From: Whalleya microplaca
Taxonomy: Eukaryota; Ascomycota; Sordariomycetes; Xylariales; Xylariaceae
Assembly: GCA_022497155.1 (NCBI GenBank)
Contig: MU385756.1
Location: 360,251 to 424,250 of the forward strand
Direction: 5' to 3'
Length of the DNA stretch: 64,000 nucleotides
In this document: positions 22,401 through 32,885 of the stretch, piece after piece
How positions within the stretch are numbered: position 1 is the stretch's first letter
How the letters are laid out: each line of letters opens with the position of its first letter
The notes under the pieces: model-generated
Told to the model about the DNA's origin: nothing
The model's input: only the letters and a program-made list of their open reading frames with translations
Database searches by the model: none
Translations under genes and position numbers: made by a program

Positions 22401-23378
22401 CGAAATATATCTCTGCCAGGCTATTGACAATTTTCATGCAGACGTTGAAGAAGCCATATTGAATACGCGCGGTTGGGTGCTACAAGAACGTGCCCTTAGT
22501 CGCAGAACAATCCATTTTACATCCAATCAAATCTATTGGGAATGTGGCAAAGGCGTTCATTGCGAGACATTGGCCAAACTACACAAGTAAGTATCCTCAC
22601 TATATTATATAGTACGTTGCGTACATTGGTTAACGATCAACCCAGCCCTCAAGCCGCGTTCTTGGGTGACTCTTTCTTTCCCAATGCCGTACTTCAGTAC
22701 TGGCGGGATGGTAGGATAGGCTTGCTTCAGGAGCTCTACGGAACGTATTCGAAGCTTGATTTTAAAGAGATCACCGACAGGTCCATGGGGATTCTAGGCT
22801 TGGAGCGCCGACTGGCTCGGACGCTTGAGACTGACGGCGACTATGGGATCCTCAATCGCTACCTCCACCGGAGCTTACTATGGAGCCGACATGGAAGTGC
22901 TAGGTTGCAGCCGATAGCATACCCAGACGACCGCACCGTTCCATCATGGTCCTGGATGGCCTACAAAGGAGAAATTTCCTATATCGATGCTCCTTTCGGG
23001 AGCGTAGACTGGTCCTCAGACGACATCAAATATCCATTTGACAGTGGCCCGCGACCTTGTCCGTCAGAAAGACGTGCGGGAAAGCCGACTCCCGAGATTG
23101 TGGCCCTTGCCAGACACCTCAACTTCAGGGACGATCCCATCGAAATTCAGAAGCGGATAGTGCTTGATGAAGTCACTGTTGAAAACATAAACACTTTGCG
23201 TTGCATTGTTCTAGGGAAAGACAAACATCGCGGCCAAGGGAAGTCAAACCACTACGTACTAGTGATAAAGTTGTCTACTCCACGACTGCCAACTGGTCCT
23301 TACCTCCGAGTTGGCATCGGCTCTCTTCTAGCATCACACATATCGAAAGGTCCTGGAGAATGGGTACACATACAATAG
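19491..23378 (+). CDS. Protein kinase-HET domain fusion protein
   Basis: Five exons 19491-20298, 20353-21245, 21291-21642, 21806-22586, 22646-23378, giving 1188 aa. All introns are GT..AG and in phase; the 45-bp intron 21246-21290 has a CTAAC branch site and removes the stop that would separate kinase from HET. Residues 185-440 are a protein kinase: EGNFSSVYR loop, Lys219 in IAVKVF, HGDLKPEN (310-317), DVG instead of DFG (330-332), YEAPE. From about 600 comes the Cys-containing lead typical of HET proteins (LCVSC ... CHVC), then the HET domain: NYIALSHCWG (765), LWIDSLCIIQKD (822) and NTRGWVLQERALSRR. HET domains trigger regulated cell death in heterokaryon incompatibility. A kinase in place of the usual sensor suggests phosphorylation-linked triggering, which is inference. 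Cytosolic. Confidence 0.85.
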
Positions 23379-23817
23379 AAAGAACCGCCATGGATACCAA
23401 GGGGACTATAGAGGGTATCAATTAGGTATGAAGGAGGATATGAGGAGTTTATTCGGGAAGATTGCTATTAACTAACTAACTGGATTTTACATTTCCTTGT
23501 GGTTCTTTACTCCTTTTTCTTTAGATCTTAGGTTGATGTAAAGCAACTATCATTGTTATATAGACACAGATTTGTGATTCACATTTGAGATTTACAGGAG
23601 GAAGATTCCTATATTTCAAAAATTAGGTCTGAATGCCAATACGTGTGCTTTTTGAATTACCCCATTACTGCCATATCCACCTCAAAGAGTCCAATCTATA
23701 CCACAGCAAAACCCATTACATCCAAGCCAGATCAATCAAAACAAAAACTCCAACCCAACATACCCCAAACCAGAACCACACATTACACTTCATTATACCT
23801 TCCCCTGCTCACTAAAC
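23379..23817. other. Spacer between kinase-HET and MARVEL-like genes
   Basis: Converging 3' ends. A C/A-rich stretch (about 23690-23850) carries no recognisable gene. Confidence 0.4.
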
Positions 23818-25306
23818 TTAACCCTTGCGCCTTAAACTCTTCCCTCGTTCAAGCAACCCCAGATCCCACCACCCTTCCAGTACACCAAACAAAGTCCTGC
23901 GCTTCGGCCTCGTCCTGGGCGCCGTCTGCGCTTCCACATCCAAGTTCCTATTGCCATTACCGACCGGGCTCAACGGTGATGTATCCGCATTATCGTCCAC
24001 GTGCCTCACCTCAGCCCTCCTGCTTCTGGACCGCGAGAATTTGCTCACAGGGATCCAGATACCTAGTCCTTCCCGAGCCAGCTGTGACGTCCGAGTGATA
24101 CGAAATCCGCGCAGTCGCGGCGACGGAGTCGGTGTCACGGGCGTAAAGCCGTCGTCGCTCGGCGTGGGCGGGATGGGCGGCATGATTATCGGAGGGGCTT
24201 TGGCGTTCGTGTTGATGGGTTCAGGGACGCGCTTGTGCATGATGGGTATGAAAGCTTCCTCGGGCGAAGGCGAGTCAAACGGCATGCGGGGCATGGTAGC
24301 GGCCTGCGGGATGATTACGGGGGCGGGAGGATGCACATTGCTATTGCCGGTGAGTGATCGACCCATGATGATTGTCGGGCCTGCTGCTTGTGCGGTGGCA
24401 TGCGCCATTACAGGGGGTGCGGGCACATGCTGCACATCCTCGTCGATGGACCGGAGGATGGGCGGGCGACGGGCGGGTTCGGGCGCCGTGGGGGAAGGAG
24501 GAGGAGGAAACCGGAGGCTGGGTCCGGGACTCTTCGCAGTCAGGAGTCGGGTGCCGAGTGCAGTGGGTCCTGATATCTGCTTGATGTCGCCAAAACCCGT
24601 GCCCCTGCTCTGCTCCTCGACTGCGGCCTCCTTCGAGTCCCCACGCGCGCCCGCGTACCCCTAACCTTCGAAGTCCTTGGGAGGAGCCGGGCCGGTGCTG
24701 GCCTTGATGCGACGCCAGAGGCCGATGCAGATGAGCGCCGAGAAGGCAAAGAGCGCGCACAGAGCGATGCTCAAGCCCCAGACAGCCTTGATCTCGTAGC
24801 AGTGGGGCTGGTCGGTTGTGATGAGGGCTAGATAGTTGTTGTACTTCACGACGGCGGAGTTGTAGCCCCGGGTCGAAATGGACATGGTGAAGGTTTGAGT
24901 GGGTGGCGTAGGCTCGGCGAGCACCGAACACTTGAGCATGGAGAGGGGCTTGCCGATGGTGACGGCGACCACGATGGCGGCGACGAGGAGTGCGAGATCA
25001 ATCCCGCCGGCGATGAGAAGAGGTAGAAGACCATCATAATACAGAATGTAAGAAATTGATACGTAGAGAGTTGCGATGCTTGCCTGTTAGGACGTCAGCT
25101 AAGTTGTGGTGGGTGTCCGATAAACAAGTGCCTACCACAACGAGAGTGCCGATGAGCACATCCGGTGCTTCACGCTGCGCAGTCACGATTTCATTAAGGA
25201 AGTTGGCAGTCAAACCAAGGATGGCAACCAAGGAAACAAATTCCATAGCTCGTAGGGCCGTGAATGTCACGCCCAGGGCGCCTAGTTGGGGAGCCTGAAA
25301 ACGCAT
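23818..25306 (-). CDS. MARVEL-like four-TM membrane protein with possible proline-rich tail
   Basis: Exons 25306-25136 and 25083-24661 give a 197-aa protein with four hydrophobic segments: MEFVSLVAILGL, the segment after ASIATLYVSIS, LLVAAIVVAVTIG and LSIALCALFAFSALICIGLW. This is the layout of fungal MARVEL-like proteins, which shape or organise membranes. After the TAG at 24663-24661 the same frame stays open for 281 codons to 23818. It encodes a Pro/Ser-rich cytosolic tail with ordered pieces such as ILRSIDEDVQHVPAPP and FGVLEGWWDLG. A 45-bp GT..AG segment (24665-24621) would remove the stop and keep the frame, giving about 463 aa. I favour the spliced long form, but the short form or alternative splicing is possible. 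The GC-rich tail is also open on the other strand, so conservation is needed to decide. Confidence 0.65.
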
Positions 25307-27172
25307 TCTCAAAGGGATGCTGAAGTCAAGCTCAGTGATCAGAGAAAGTTTAGGACGAGGCCTGTTATATTTGAGTATAGTACGCGTAGGGAAACGCTGC
25401 CGCGGATACGGGATAGACGCTGAGGGGGCCGAGGAACGAATGGTGAACGGTTGGCGGTTTGTCACCGGACTGCGAGCAGGGTTTGCTATGTCGAAGAGAA
25501 CGGGGTATCTAGTATTGAGACTAGATGATGATAGAGAATGTAGTTTCCAAACCCTCAAAGAACAAAGGCCCGGAACCAAAGCAGGTCTACTTCCGTACTT
25601 GAGTCTGATGCCGTGATGGCGAGATATAAACCCAGAAAATCGTTAAATAGGAAACTCGTTGGGCAAAAGGAGACGTCGAGACGTAAAAAGACCGTAACCG
25701 TATGACGATAACCTCATAGAAAAGAGAGACAGGGCATAAACAAGGAAAAGAGAGAGTGAAAACCCAAGGAAAAGCTCGTTATGATGATGAAAGTACTTGC
25801 GTGATGAATGGCAAGAGAGAGGTGAATTCTCTTGGGACTTCTGCACCTTATGTATTCAGCAACTCGTCGACGAGCTTGTATACCTACTTGCTGCCAAGTA
25901 AATTGTCCAGATCCTCTCTCACCTTGAATGAACCCTGAAGCTAGTCGAGCCCTAGCGTCAGGAAATCCAGGCTCATCGTCCAAGCAGCTACGACGCGGCT
26001 ATCTTCGCCTGCATGCCGTCGTCCGCATTGCTATTTTTGCTGATCTGGTGCCGGCAGTTGACACAGATGGCGGGCATCAGGACGCGCTCGAGCATCCAAT
26101 AGGAACAACGATCATCGCTTTACTTACAGCATGATGATGGGTCCGCCTGTTCAGGCTTCGGAATATTCATGATGTGAGACCTCATGGGCTGTGCTTGTTG
26201 GTCGTGCTACAGAACACCAATGAAGATGTCGTCGCTTATAGCATTGTCTAAACAACCGCGACGAGCATCGTTGTCGGGGAATTTTGATTGGTTGACGATC
26301 CAGCTGAGGCGAAATGAGATCGGTGGGTCAGTAGGGGTCTTAAGCGCGGGCCGCGGTTAGTGTAGCCCAGCAAGGTCTTTAGTATTGAGCTAGTTCTCGG
26401 CCTATACACGTCAAGCCCTGGTAGCCGCCGGCGTGGAGTACATACATAGTACGGGGTGCTAGGCAGTGTTTCAATTGCCACGAAATGCTTGTCCCGGGGG
26501 TCGAGAACGATCGTGTACCCTAACCAAGGCCATCGCTGGACCTGAGTGGGATATACTTAGACGAAATTGCGGGAGGCTGGGGCTTTCCAACAACCTGAGA
26601 AGGGCGGCTCTGCTGTGCAATGCGAAGGCATGACGAGGTCTTCATGCTTCGCTCTCATCCAGTCGAGCTATGGTGGAGACGAGAAGCTGCTGTAGTCTCG
26701 ACCGCCTATGCTGCCCATAGTTGTAAAATTTACACTCGACTGAAACAAATGTCTATATGTAGAACATCTGCTGCATCGTCAGACTATCGTGCGTTGCTAC
26801 CTAGCTAGAAGATGAAATCATAAGACGAAAACTGCATCGCTCTCCTCTATCCACGTGAACGGCCTACTCTTGAGTCACCGAAAGAGGACATGCTAAACAA
26901 AAACACCCGGAATTAGACGTATCAATTGCTTGAGACCTGGCTATGTTTAATCGCACATTGTTTTTACCCCTTGACGCCTTTCCATAGTCGAGTCAAGTCA
27001 ACATACTTAGCAGTCAGGCAAGTATAGTAGCACGACCAACCGACGTTGACTGCCCGAATCCAGACTACTGACTAGATTGCAAGATCATCAACTTTGTATA
27101 CATAGTTTTTCGATCATCTGTCGATGTAAAGATGGCCGTGACCGAGGCCACGGCATGGGTCGTCCTAGTCCT
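25307..27172. other. Long intergenic region
   Basis: About 1.9 kb with the promoter of the MARVEL-like gene and the 3' end of the ENTH gene. Several short frames exist on both strands but none shows motifs, signal peptides or splice partners. Nothing is annotated. Confidence 0.45.
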
Positions 27173-28980
27173 TCATCCCAATAAATCGTCTAAGCCACTG
27201 CTTCCCGTTGTCGTGTTCGCCGATCCACCACTCGGCTGCGAGCCGCCTGCCGGCTTTGGTGTGTTTCCTACGGGCGCCCCCCAAAGCGAAGCACTCGTCT
27301 TCTCCTTGGCGAGTTGGCCCAACTTTGGCCCAGCAGTTGGGGTACTCGCCTTCTTCACGCCGGACCCGGCGCTGCCCCAAAGATTTGCAAACGGATCACT
27401 GCCAGCAGACGATTTTGCCGTCGCTGGTGCCGCCGGCTTGTTGAGTGCTGACATGCCAGACGGCGCAGACATGGACGACTTCCCGGAAATAGACGATCCC
27501 GTCTGCTGGGGGACTTGGACGGATTGAAAATAGTTTGGCGTTGCCGCTTGGTAGCCGGCCGGCTTTGGCGCCTGAGCAGTTGTCCCAGTGGCGGCAGGAA
27601 TGCTGAAAGACGAGTAGTTTGCCGCTGGGGTGGTGGTAGAGCTCCCGGGCGGGGAAATGGATGACATTATCTCGCTCAGGTTGGCTTGCGGTGCGGACAT
27701 AGGCTTCGGCGCAGCAAATTGGGCGGTCGATTGAGCGCTGGACGTCACCATGGGCGGAGGAATCGCGAAATTGTTCGAAGGGGCGGCTGTTTGCGTGGCA
27801 GGCGTTGCCGATTGGAAATCATCGAAATCATCGTCATCGTGGTTACTCGTCGACAGTGAAGCCAGGGCAGAAGAACCATTTGACGGAGCCGCCGCAGGAA
27901 TAGCAGAGGATGCAGGCACAGGATCATCGAACGAGAACAGGTCGACTTCGGGTTCCTTCTTCTTGGGGGGTTCGGCTGGGGTAGTCTTTTTGACTCCTGC
28001 CCTTTCGCCCCTTTCGGTTCGTCTCGGCCGGGAAGAGCTCGATGCCGCGGCTCCATCGTCGAACTCGTCGTACTCCTCGAACTTGTCAGCGCGACTGCCG
28101 GAATCTCTCCAGTCATCCGACTGCCCTCCAAAGCCGCCACCGTCTCCGTATACGCCACCAGAGAAGCCGCCATATCCAGAGGACGGACCGCCGAAGCCGC
28201 CCGAGTCGCTGCCAAACCCACTATAGCGGCTGCTACTGCTCGAAAAGCCGGCCATGGTGCCGCCCTCAACGCCTGTGTATTTTGCCTTGTTGGCCCTGGC
28301 CTTCTTACGCTCGGTGCGGATGCGGTCGACATCGCCCAGTAGCTCGGCGAGCTCCTTGGCACGGTTTCGGACGTTGATGCCCTGGTCTTTGCCGTTCTGG
28401 TCGATGAAATAGAATTGGCGGAGCATCTTCAAGAGTGTGATATGACCTCGCGCGTCGTCGATAACGCGCTCGGAACCATGTTTGATCAGAAACTCGAGCA
28501 GCTGGAGGGCTTTGTATATTTGCCGCCATTCCTCGGCAGCCTTCTCGGTGAAACGCCGATAGATCATGGGCATAATCTCGTTGAGGGTTTGGCTGTCCCG
28601 GGGGATTAGGGATTGGGGATTGTTCAGACGAAAGCTGGGGCAAACATACTAGTTGAAGGTGCCATTGGCGATCTCTTGCATGAGGGTAGATGAGGCGCCC
28701 CAGGGTTCGTTGTTGGTCGCCTCTCGTACCTATCGCGAGCAGCTCAGCATGCGCGTTCTTCTTTACCTGGACCGGGAGACCTGGGACTACTGACCTTTGC
28801 CTCCATCTCCGTATAGTTCATAACAGCTGCAGGCCGACGTGATCAACAGCGATGTCTCGCGTAGGCGCATCAGGGAGGAACGGGAAGGCCGAGCTTACCA
28901 TTTTGGACCTTGCGAACGCCGGCCTTGAGGTCATATAAAGTCAGGTTAGACACCTGGTCCTTGAGGTTATTGAAATCCAT
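27173..28980 (-). CDS. ENT3: ENTH-domain clathrin adaptor (epsin-like, Ent3 type)
   Basis: Exons 28980-28899, 28826-28795, 28729-28650 and 28592-27173, giving 537 aa in consistent phase. The first 150 residues are an ENTH domain that binds phosphoinositides: VREATNNEPWGASSTLMQEIA, NEIMPMIYRRF, WRQIYKALQLLEFLIKHGSE and GINVRNRAKELAELL are all present. The remainder is disordered, with a Gly/Ser-rich stretch, acidic DDDDFDDF segments and DPFANLWG, ending in LDDLLG. These are typical clathrin- and adaptor-ear-binding peptides. Ent3-type proteins work with clathrin, AP-1 and GGA at the trans-Golgi and endosomes. The start follows the conserved MDFNNLKDQVSNLTLYD opening. The two early short exons (82 and 32 nt) are easily missed by gene finders. 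Confidence 0.92.
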
Positions 28981-31089
28981 CTTGAGTGACGCGGCGTCCC
29001 CCAGCTGTAGACAAAGCTGTAGACAAAAACAGTACAGAATAGGGATGCGCGTCGACTTGGGCTCTGTTGTTTTGGGTGCTTGGGCATATGTAGAATTGGT
29101 CTAAAGACACCTTGACCTCAATGCCGCGGAAATCTTGGCGGCGTCTTAGGTAAGCAACTGGCTGACGGGTACACGTATCACGTGCCGTATATGTACCTAT
29201 GTACCTCCGAGGCATATGCATCAATGATGTACCTACAGTAGTGTTTTATCCGTTATGTTGGTAAAACGATACTACACGTATTGGCAACAGAGCCTTGTTA
29301 GAGAGCCTTAATAGAGACTTTGCCCATGAAAACCAGCATCATCCATTGCATTGCCCTGTGATGCTCGTGTATTGTGCCATTGGTACATGTAATTCATGCT
29401 GTATCCCTGAAATTGTCATGATCATCTGTATAAGAATTCATATGCATTTAATGCTATTGCTGTTATACGAATACTCTTATACTTCTTCGGGCATATCGAT
29501 AAGCCAGGTCTATGCTTCCAAGGAGGTATTCGATAATTAAGTACTAGGCAGGCTAAGTAGGTAGACCTAGTGGAAAATTTGAGAGCTTCATTCATCAGAG
29601 CTTGATCAGTGACTGTTGTATTACCACCTGCAAATATTCTGATCTCGTTGTAGAATCACCCGTACTTGGTACCAACTACGTTTCATTCGATCCGTCCCTT
29701 CAATTGAGACAATATCACCACTACTTTCTTCTAAACGCTAACTCGAAAGGTATGTGTAAACATTTCCTTCCATCACTGTTTCTGCTCTTGGGTCCTGTGG
29801 AAGCAAGAAAAAGGGGGAGCTATGGAAAAGGATCAGCAAACTCCAAGCAAATAGGAAATGATGACGACCATGACGGCGAGGACGCTGTTATCAGTCTGTT
29901 GTGTAGCTGATGTTCGCCGGCCTGCCCTGGTCTTTGCACACCTCCACCCAGCACTGGTCTTGGGCTCAATTATCCTCTGCCTCATAGCCAGTCCGACCGC
30001 GAATAGACTTCGGCCAACTTCAGCGGGACAATGAAGAGGAGACGGCGGTTAGAGGGGAACGCTTGAAGTGTACTTGCTCGTAGGCTCTGATGCTATATCA
30101 GTGCCGGTATGCTGTCCCCGTCTGTCGTCATCATTCCGAAGGGTGGCCGAACGATTCGGGGTAGGACTGGAAGCCGGGAGTGGCGGAGGGGCGCAGCTTT
30201 GCCCTAGTAGGCCGTCCGCAGGGTGTGGATGGTGGTGCATGCATCTCACTGGGTTGGCTGCTGCATACTAGGTACGCAGGATGTAGTGAGAGTCGCCACT
30301 TGGCATGGAAGCTGAGCCTACACACGAGACATTTGCCCGTATGCAAAGCATGTGCAGGGCCATTGTCCTCCCACAGCTACGTCGAGGGAGATCTGAACAC
30401 AACAAACTCGAGATACATGTTGTTTCGACTTTATTTCATTTTGTTATACCGTTTCCGTCTCCCATACGGCCCCAACTGAAAATTGGTTGGTTGTGGTTTG
30501 TCTCTTTGTCGATGGACAGTGGACATGAGGGCAGAGCATGAACTGCGGGATAATATAACACATCGGACGGCAAGAGGAATGAGATGCATCATCCATCTCA
30601 CCATTCCCACTCAGATCCGGCCCGGGGGAGGGTTGGGGGGAACAATTAAAGTTAAGAGGGACAGGAAGGTCGAATGTACAGCCTGCATGGCTCCCAAGTA
30701 CCCCTCTACCACCATCCTAGCGCCGGCTTTGCCAGTCGGTTCGAGCGACGAGGACCCCCTCCACTCGAGGTACATGCAGTACCTATAGTACCTGGGTGGA
30801 TACTAAGTACCTACCTAATGTACTGCCTCGATATGGGCAGTACACAAAGTAGAGTACCGGTACATACATGGATACTTGTACATACTTGGGAGCTTCCAAT
30901 GCCCGGGGCCCCACTTGGTTTGCTTGGTTCCAAGTTGGTTGCTTCCAGGTTGTGCTTCGGTTGTGCTTGCACGTTGTTGCACGTTGTTGCTTCCCTGGAT
31001 GCTTGGACAGAGAGCTTTTTCCCTCTCGATGACGTGATTGGTCGAGAGCTCTAGCTAACCCCTCCTCTTCTTTTTTAGAAATAGCGAAG
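28981..31089. promoter_or_regulatory. 2.1-kb divergent intergenic region between ENTH and cyclophilin genes
   Basis: Holds both promoters. The part nearest the cyclophilin (about 30770-30895) is packed with GTAC tetranucleotides (AGTACCTA, GGTACATAC and similar), and a short repeat TTGCACGTTG occurs twice near 30967-30990. No coding region or RNA gene is recognised between 29000 and 30770. Confidence 0.5.
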
Positions 31090-32261
31090 ATGATGAGACA
31101 ACCCCTCCTTCGAGTGCCCCGCGTTGCTTTTTCTTCCTCCTCTTCCATTTCATCAACAACTTCAGCTTGCTGCTTTCGACCCTCCATCTTCCCCAAGACA
31201 ACTTCCACTCCTTCATCCCCAGCACTCAAATCCTCAATTCGTTTCTTCAGCACCACACGAGTCAACATGGCCGACAAACTCAAGGTGTAAGTTAACCAAC
31301 CCCCTCCTCCTCGTCGTAAAATCTAGATCCTCATCTGACCATCGATGCCTCACTCTCCAGTTTCTTCGACATTGAGTGGGAGGGTCCCGTTCTAGAGAAC
31401 GGCAGACCTACTGCTACCGTCAAGCGTAAGATCCTACTTTACTACCAGTCTCCATGTCAATTCTGCTTCACTACGGGTGATGATGATGTCGTTGATGGAT
31501 GACCATGATGCCTTGCTCCGCTGTCCCTTGGCTAGCTTCACTGGCCGGAAACGTGGCCTGGGACAGGCAATAAACGTGGCCTGGGACAGGCAATTGGTCA
31601 TGCCAGTCAACCCTACACATTCCTACTCCTAATCCCTCGTTGAATTGGCGCTGACGAACCATCCCGCTGTACAGCCCAGACCGGCCGCATCAGCATGGAA
31701 CTCTTCAAGGATGCCGTCCCTAAGACCGTCGAGAACTTCCGTGCTCTCTGCACCGGCGAGAAGGGTTTCGGCTACAAGGGCTCCTCCTTCCACCGCATCA
31801 TCCCCGAGTTCATGCTCCAGGGTGGTGACTTCACCCGCGGCAATGTATGTTGACTCCCACCCGAAACACACCGCACCTCCAGCCACACCTCTGCTAACTG
31901 TTCTACAAGGGCACTGGCGGCAAGTCCATCTACGGTGAGAAATTCGCCGACGAGAACTTCACATTGAAGCACACCGGACCCGGTATCCTGTCTATGGCCA
32001 ACGCGGGACCTAACACGTAAGTCAGATGTTATCAATGACGCCGCGAATCATTGGTTGACATTTTTGGATAGCAACGGTTCTCAGTTCTTCATCACCACTG
32101 TTCAGACTGGATGGCTGGATGGGCGCCACGTCGTCTTCGGTACGGTCGTCCAGGACGACGGTTCGATGAACGTTGTTAGAGCACTCGAGGCTGTCGGCTC
32201 CCAGAGCGGCGCCATCAAGTACAGCAAGCGACCCACCATTGTCAACAGCGGTGAGCTATAA
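31090..32261 (+). CDS. Cyclophilin-type peptidyl-prolyl cis-trans isomerase, probable dual mitochondrial/cytosolic
   Basis: Exons 31090-31286, 31361-31425, 31675-31844, 31910-32016, 32072-32261, giving 242 aa. It is a single cyclophilin domain with [23 protein letters not shown], the NGSQFFITT strand and the [12 protein letters not shown] tryptophan that binds cyclosporin. It accelerates proline isomerisation during folding. The first 59 residues are rich in Ser, Arg and hydrophobic residues without acids, like a mitochondrial presequence ([12 protein letters not shown]). A second in-frame ATG at 31267 begins MADKLKVFFD, the normal cytosolic start (183 aa). In Neurospora one gene makes both forms, so the same is likely here. 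The second intron (31426-31674) is unusually long and holds a short tandem duplication. Confidence 0.93.
31549..31594 (+). repeat. Tandem duplication of about 23 bp inside a cyclophilin intron
   Basis: The sequence AAACGTGGCCTGGGACAGGC occurs twice back to back (about 31549 and 31572) within the intron 31426-31674. The copies are identical over the 20 bases, so it is a recent local duplication. Confidence 0.8.
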
Positions 32262-32885
32262 GGAGAGTTACCCCTAACTCTCTCGAATGTAACATCTCTA
32301 CTCGCGCATGTGCGTATGCAGACAGGCCAGGCCACTAAAAGGGTTCGGATAGAGCCTGGGATGGACAAGTACCTCCCGAGACAATTGGACCTACATATTT
32401 CGAGCTAGGTATCTGCGAATATACACTTGTCTTAGGCATAAATTTCGTTGACCGATCCGTGTGATGTTCCCTCTCGCTGTCCGTATCATTGAGTGTCTTG
32501 GATATTGAAGCATTGCTCTGGTCACTCTTCCCGTATCGACGAGTGCGAATGAATGCTTCCCTAGACCACTAACCTTGAACATTGAAGTGCTTTTTGGACG
32601 AACCAGTGCATTGGTGATATCTATATCTTTAGTATCTTTAGTACATAGTAGGTTGTAGTAGGTATTCGAGCAGATGTGCGGACGAACTATTGAGACATGA
32701 AACTCCAAAGCCATATTAATCAATGATGCTGTTATTGATGAAGCCGCCGCCATTGCCCCGCTCGTAACCTTTGTGTCGCCTTGGAACACTTCGGTTCCTT
32801 TCCGCCCAACGCCAAGGCCATGCATGCAATGTGTGAAATCAAGAAAGAGGACTACGTAGATTACATTATTGGCCAGCTACGCCAG
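32262..32885. other. Spacer between converging cyclophilin and RPC6 genes
   Basis: Contains both 3' ends. A short GCCAGCTAC repeat lies at about 32871-32896, just before the RPC6 stop. No other gene is seen. Confidence 0.45.

Noticed and set aside
23825..24664. 279-codon plus-strand frame opposite the proline-rich tail
   Set aside because: The minus-strand frame is in phase with the MARVEL-like protein and has better protein character. The plus frame is Gly-rich with no known motif, though it cannot be fully excluded.
27750..28226. Plus-strand frame opposite the ENTH gene
   Set aside because: Antisense of the Ser/Gly/Pro-rich region of the adaptor.
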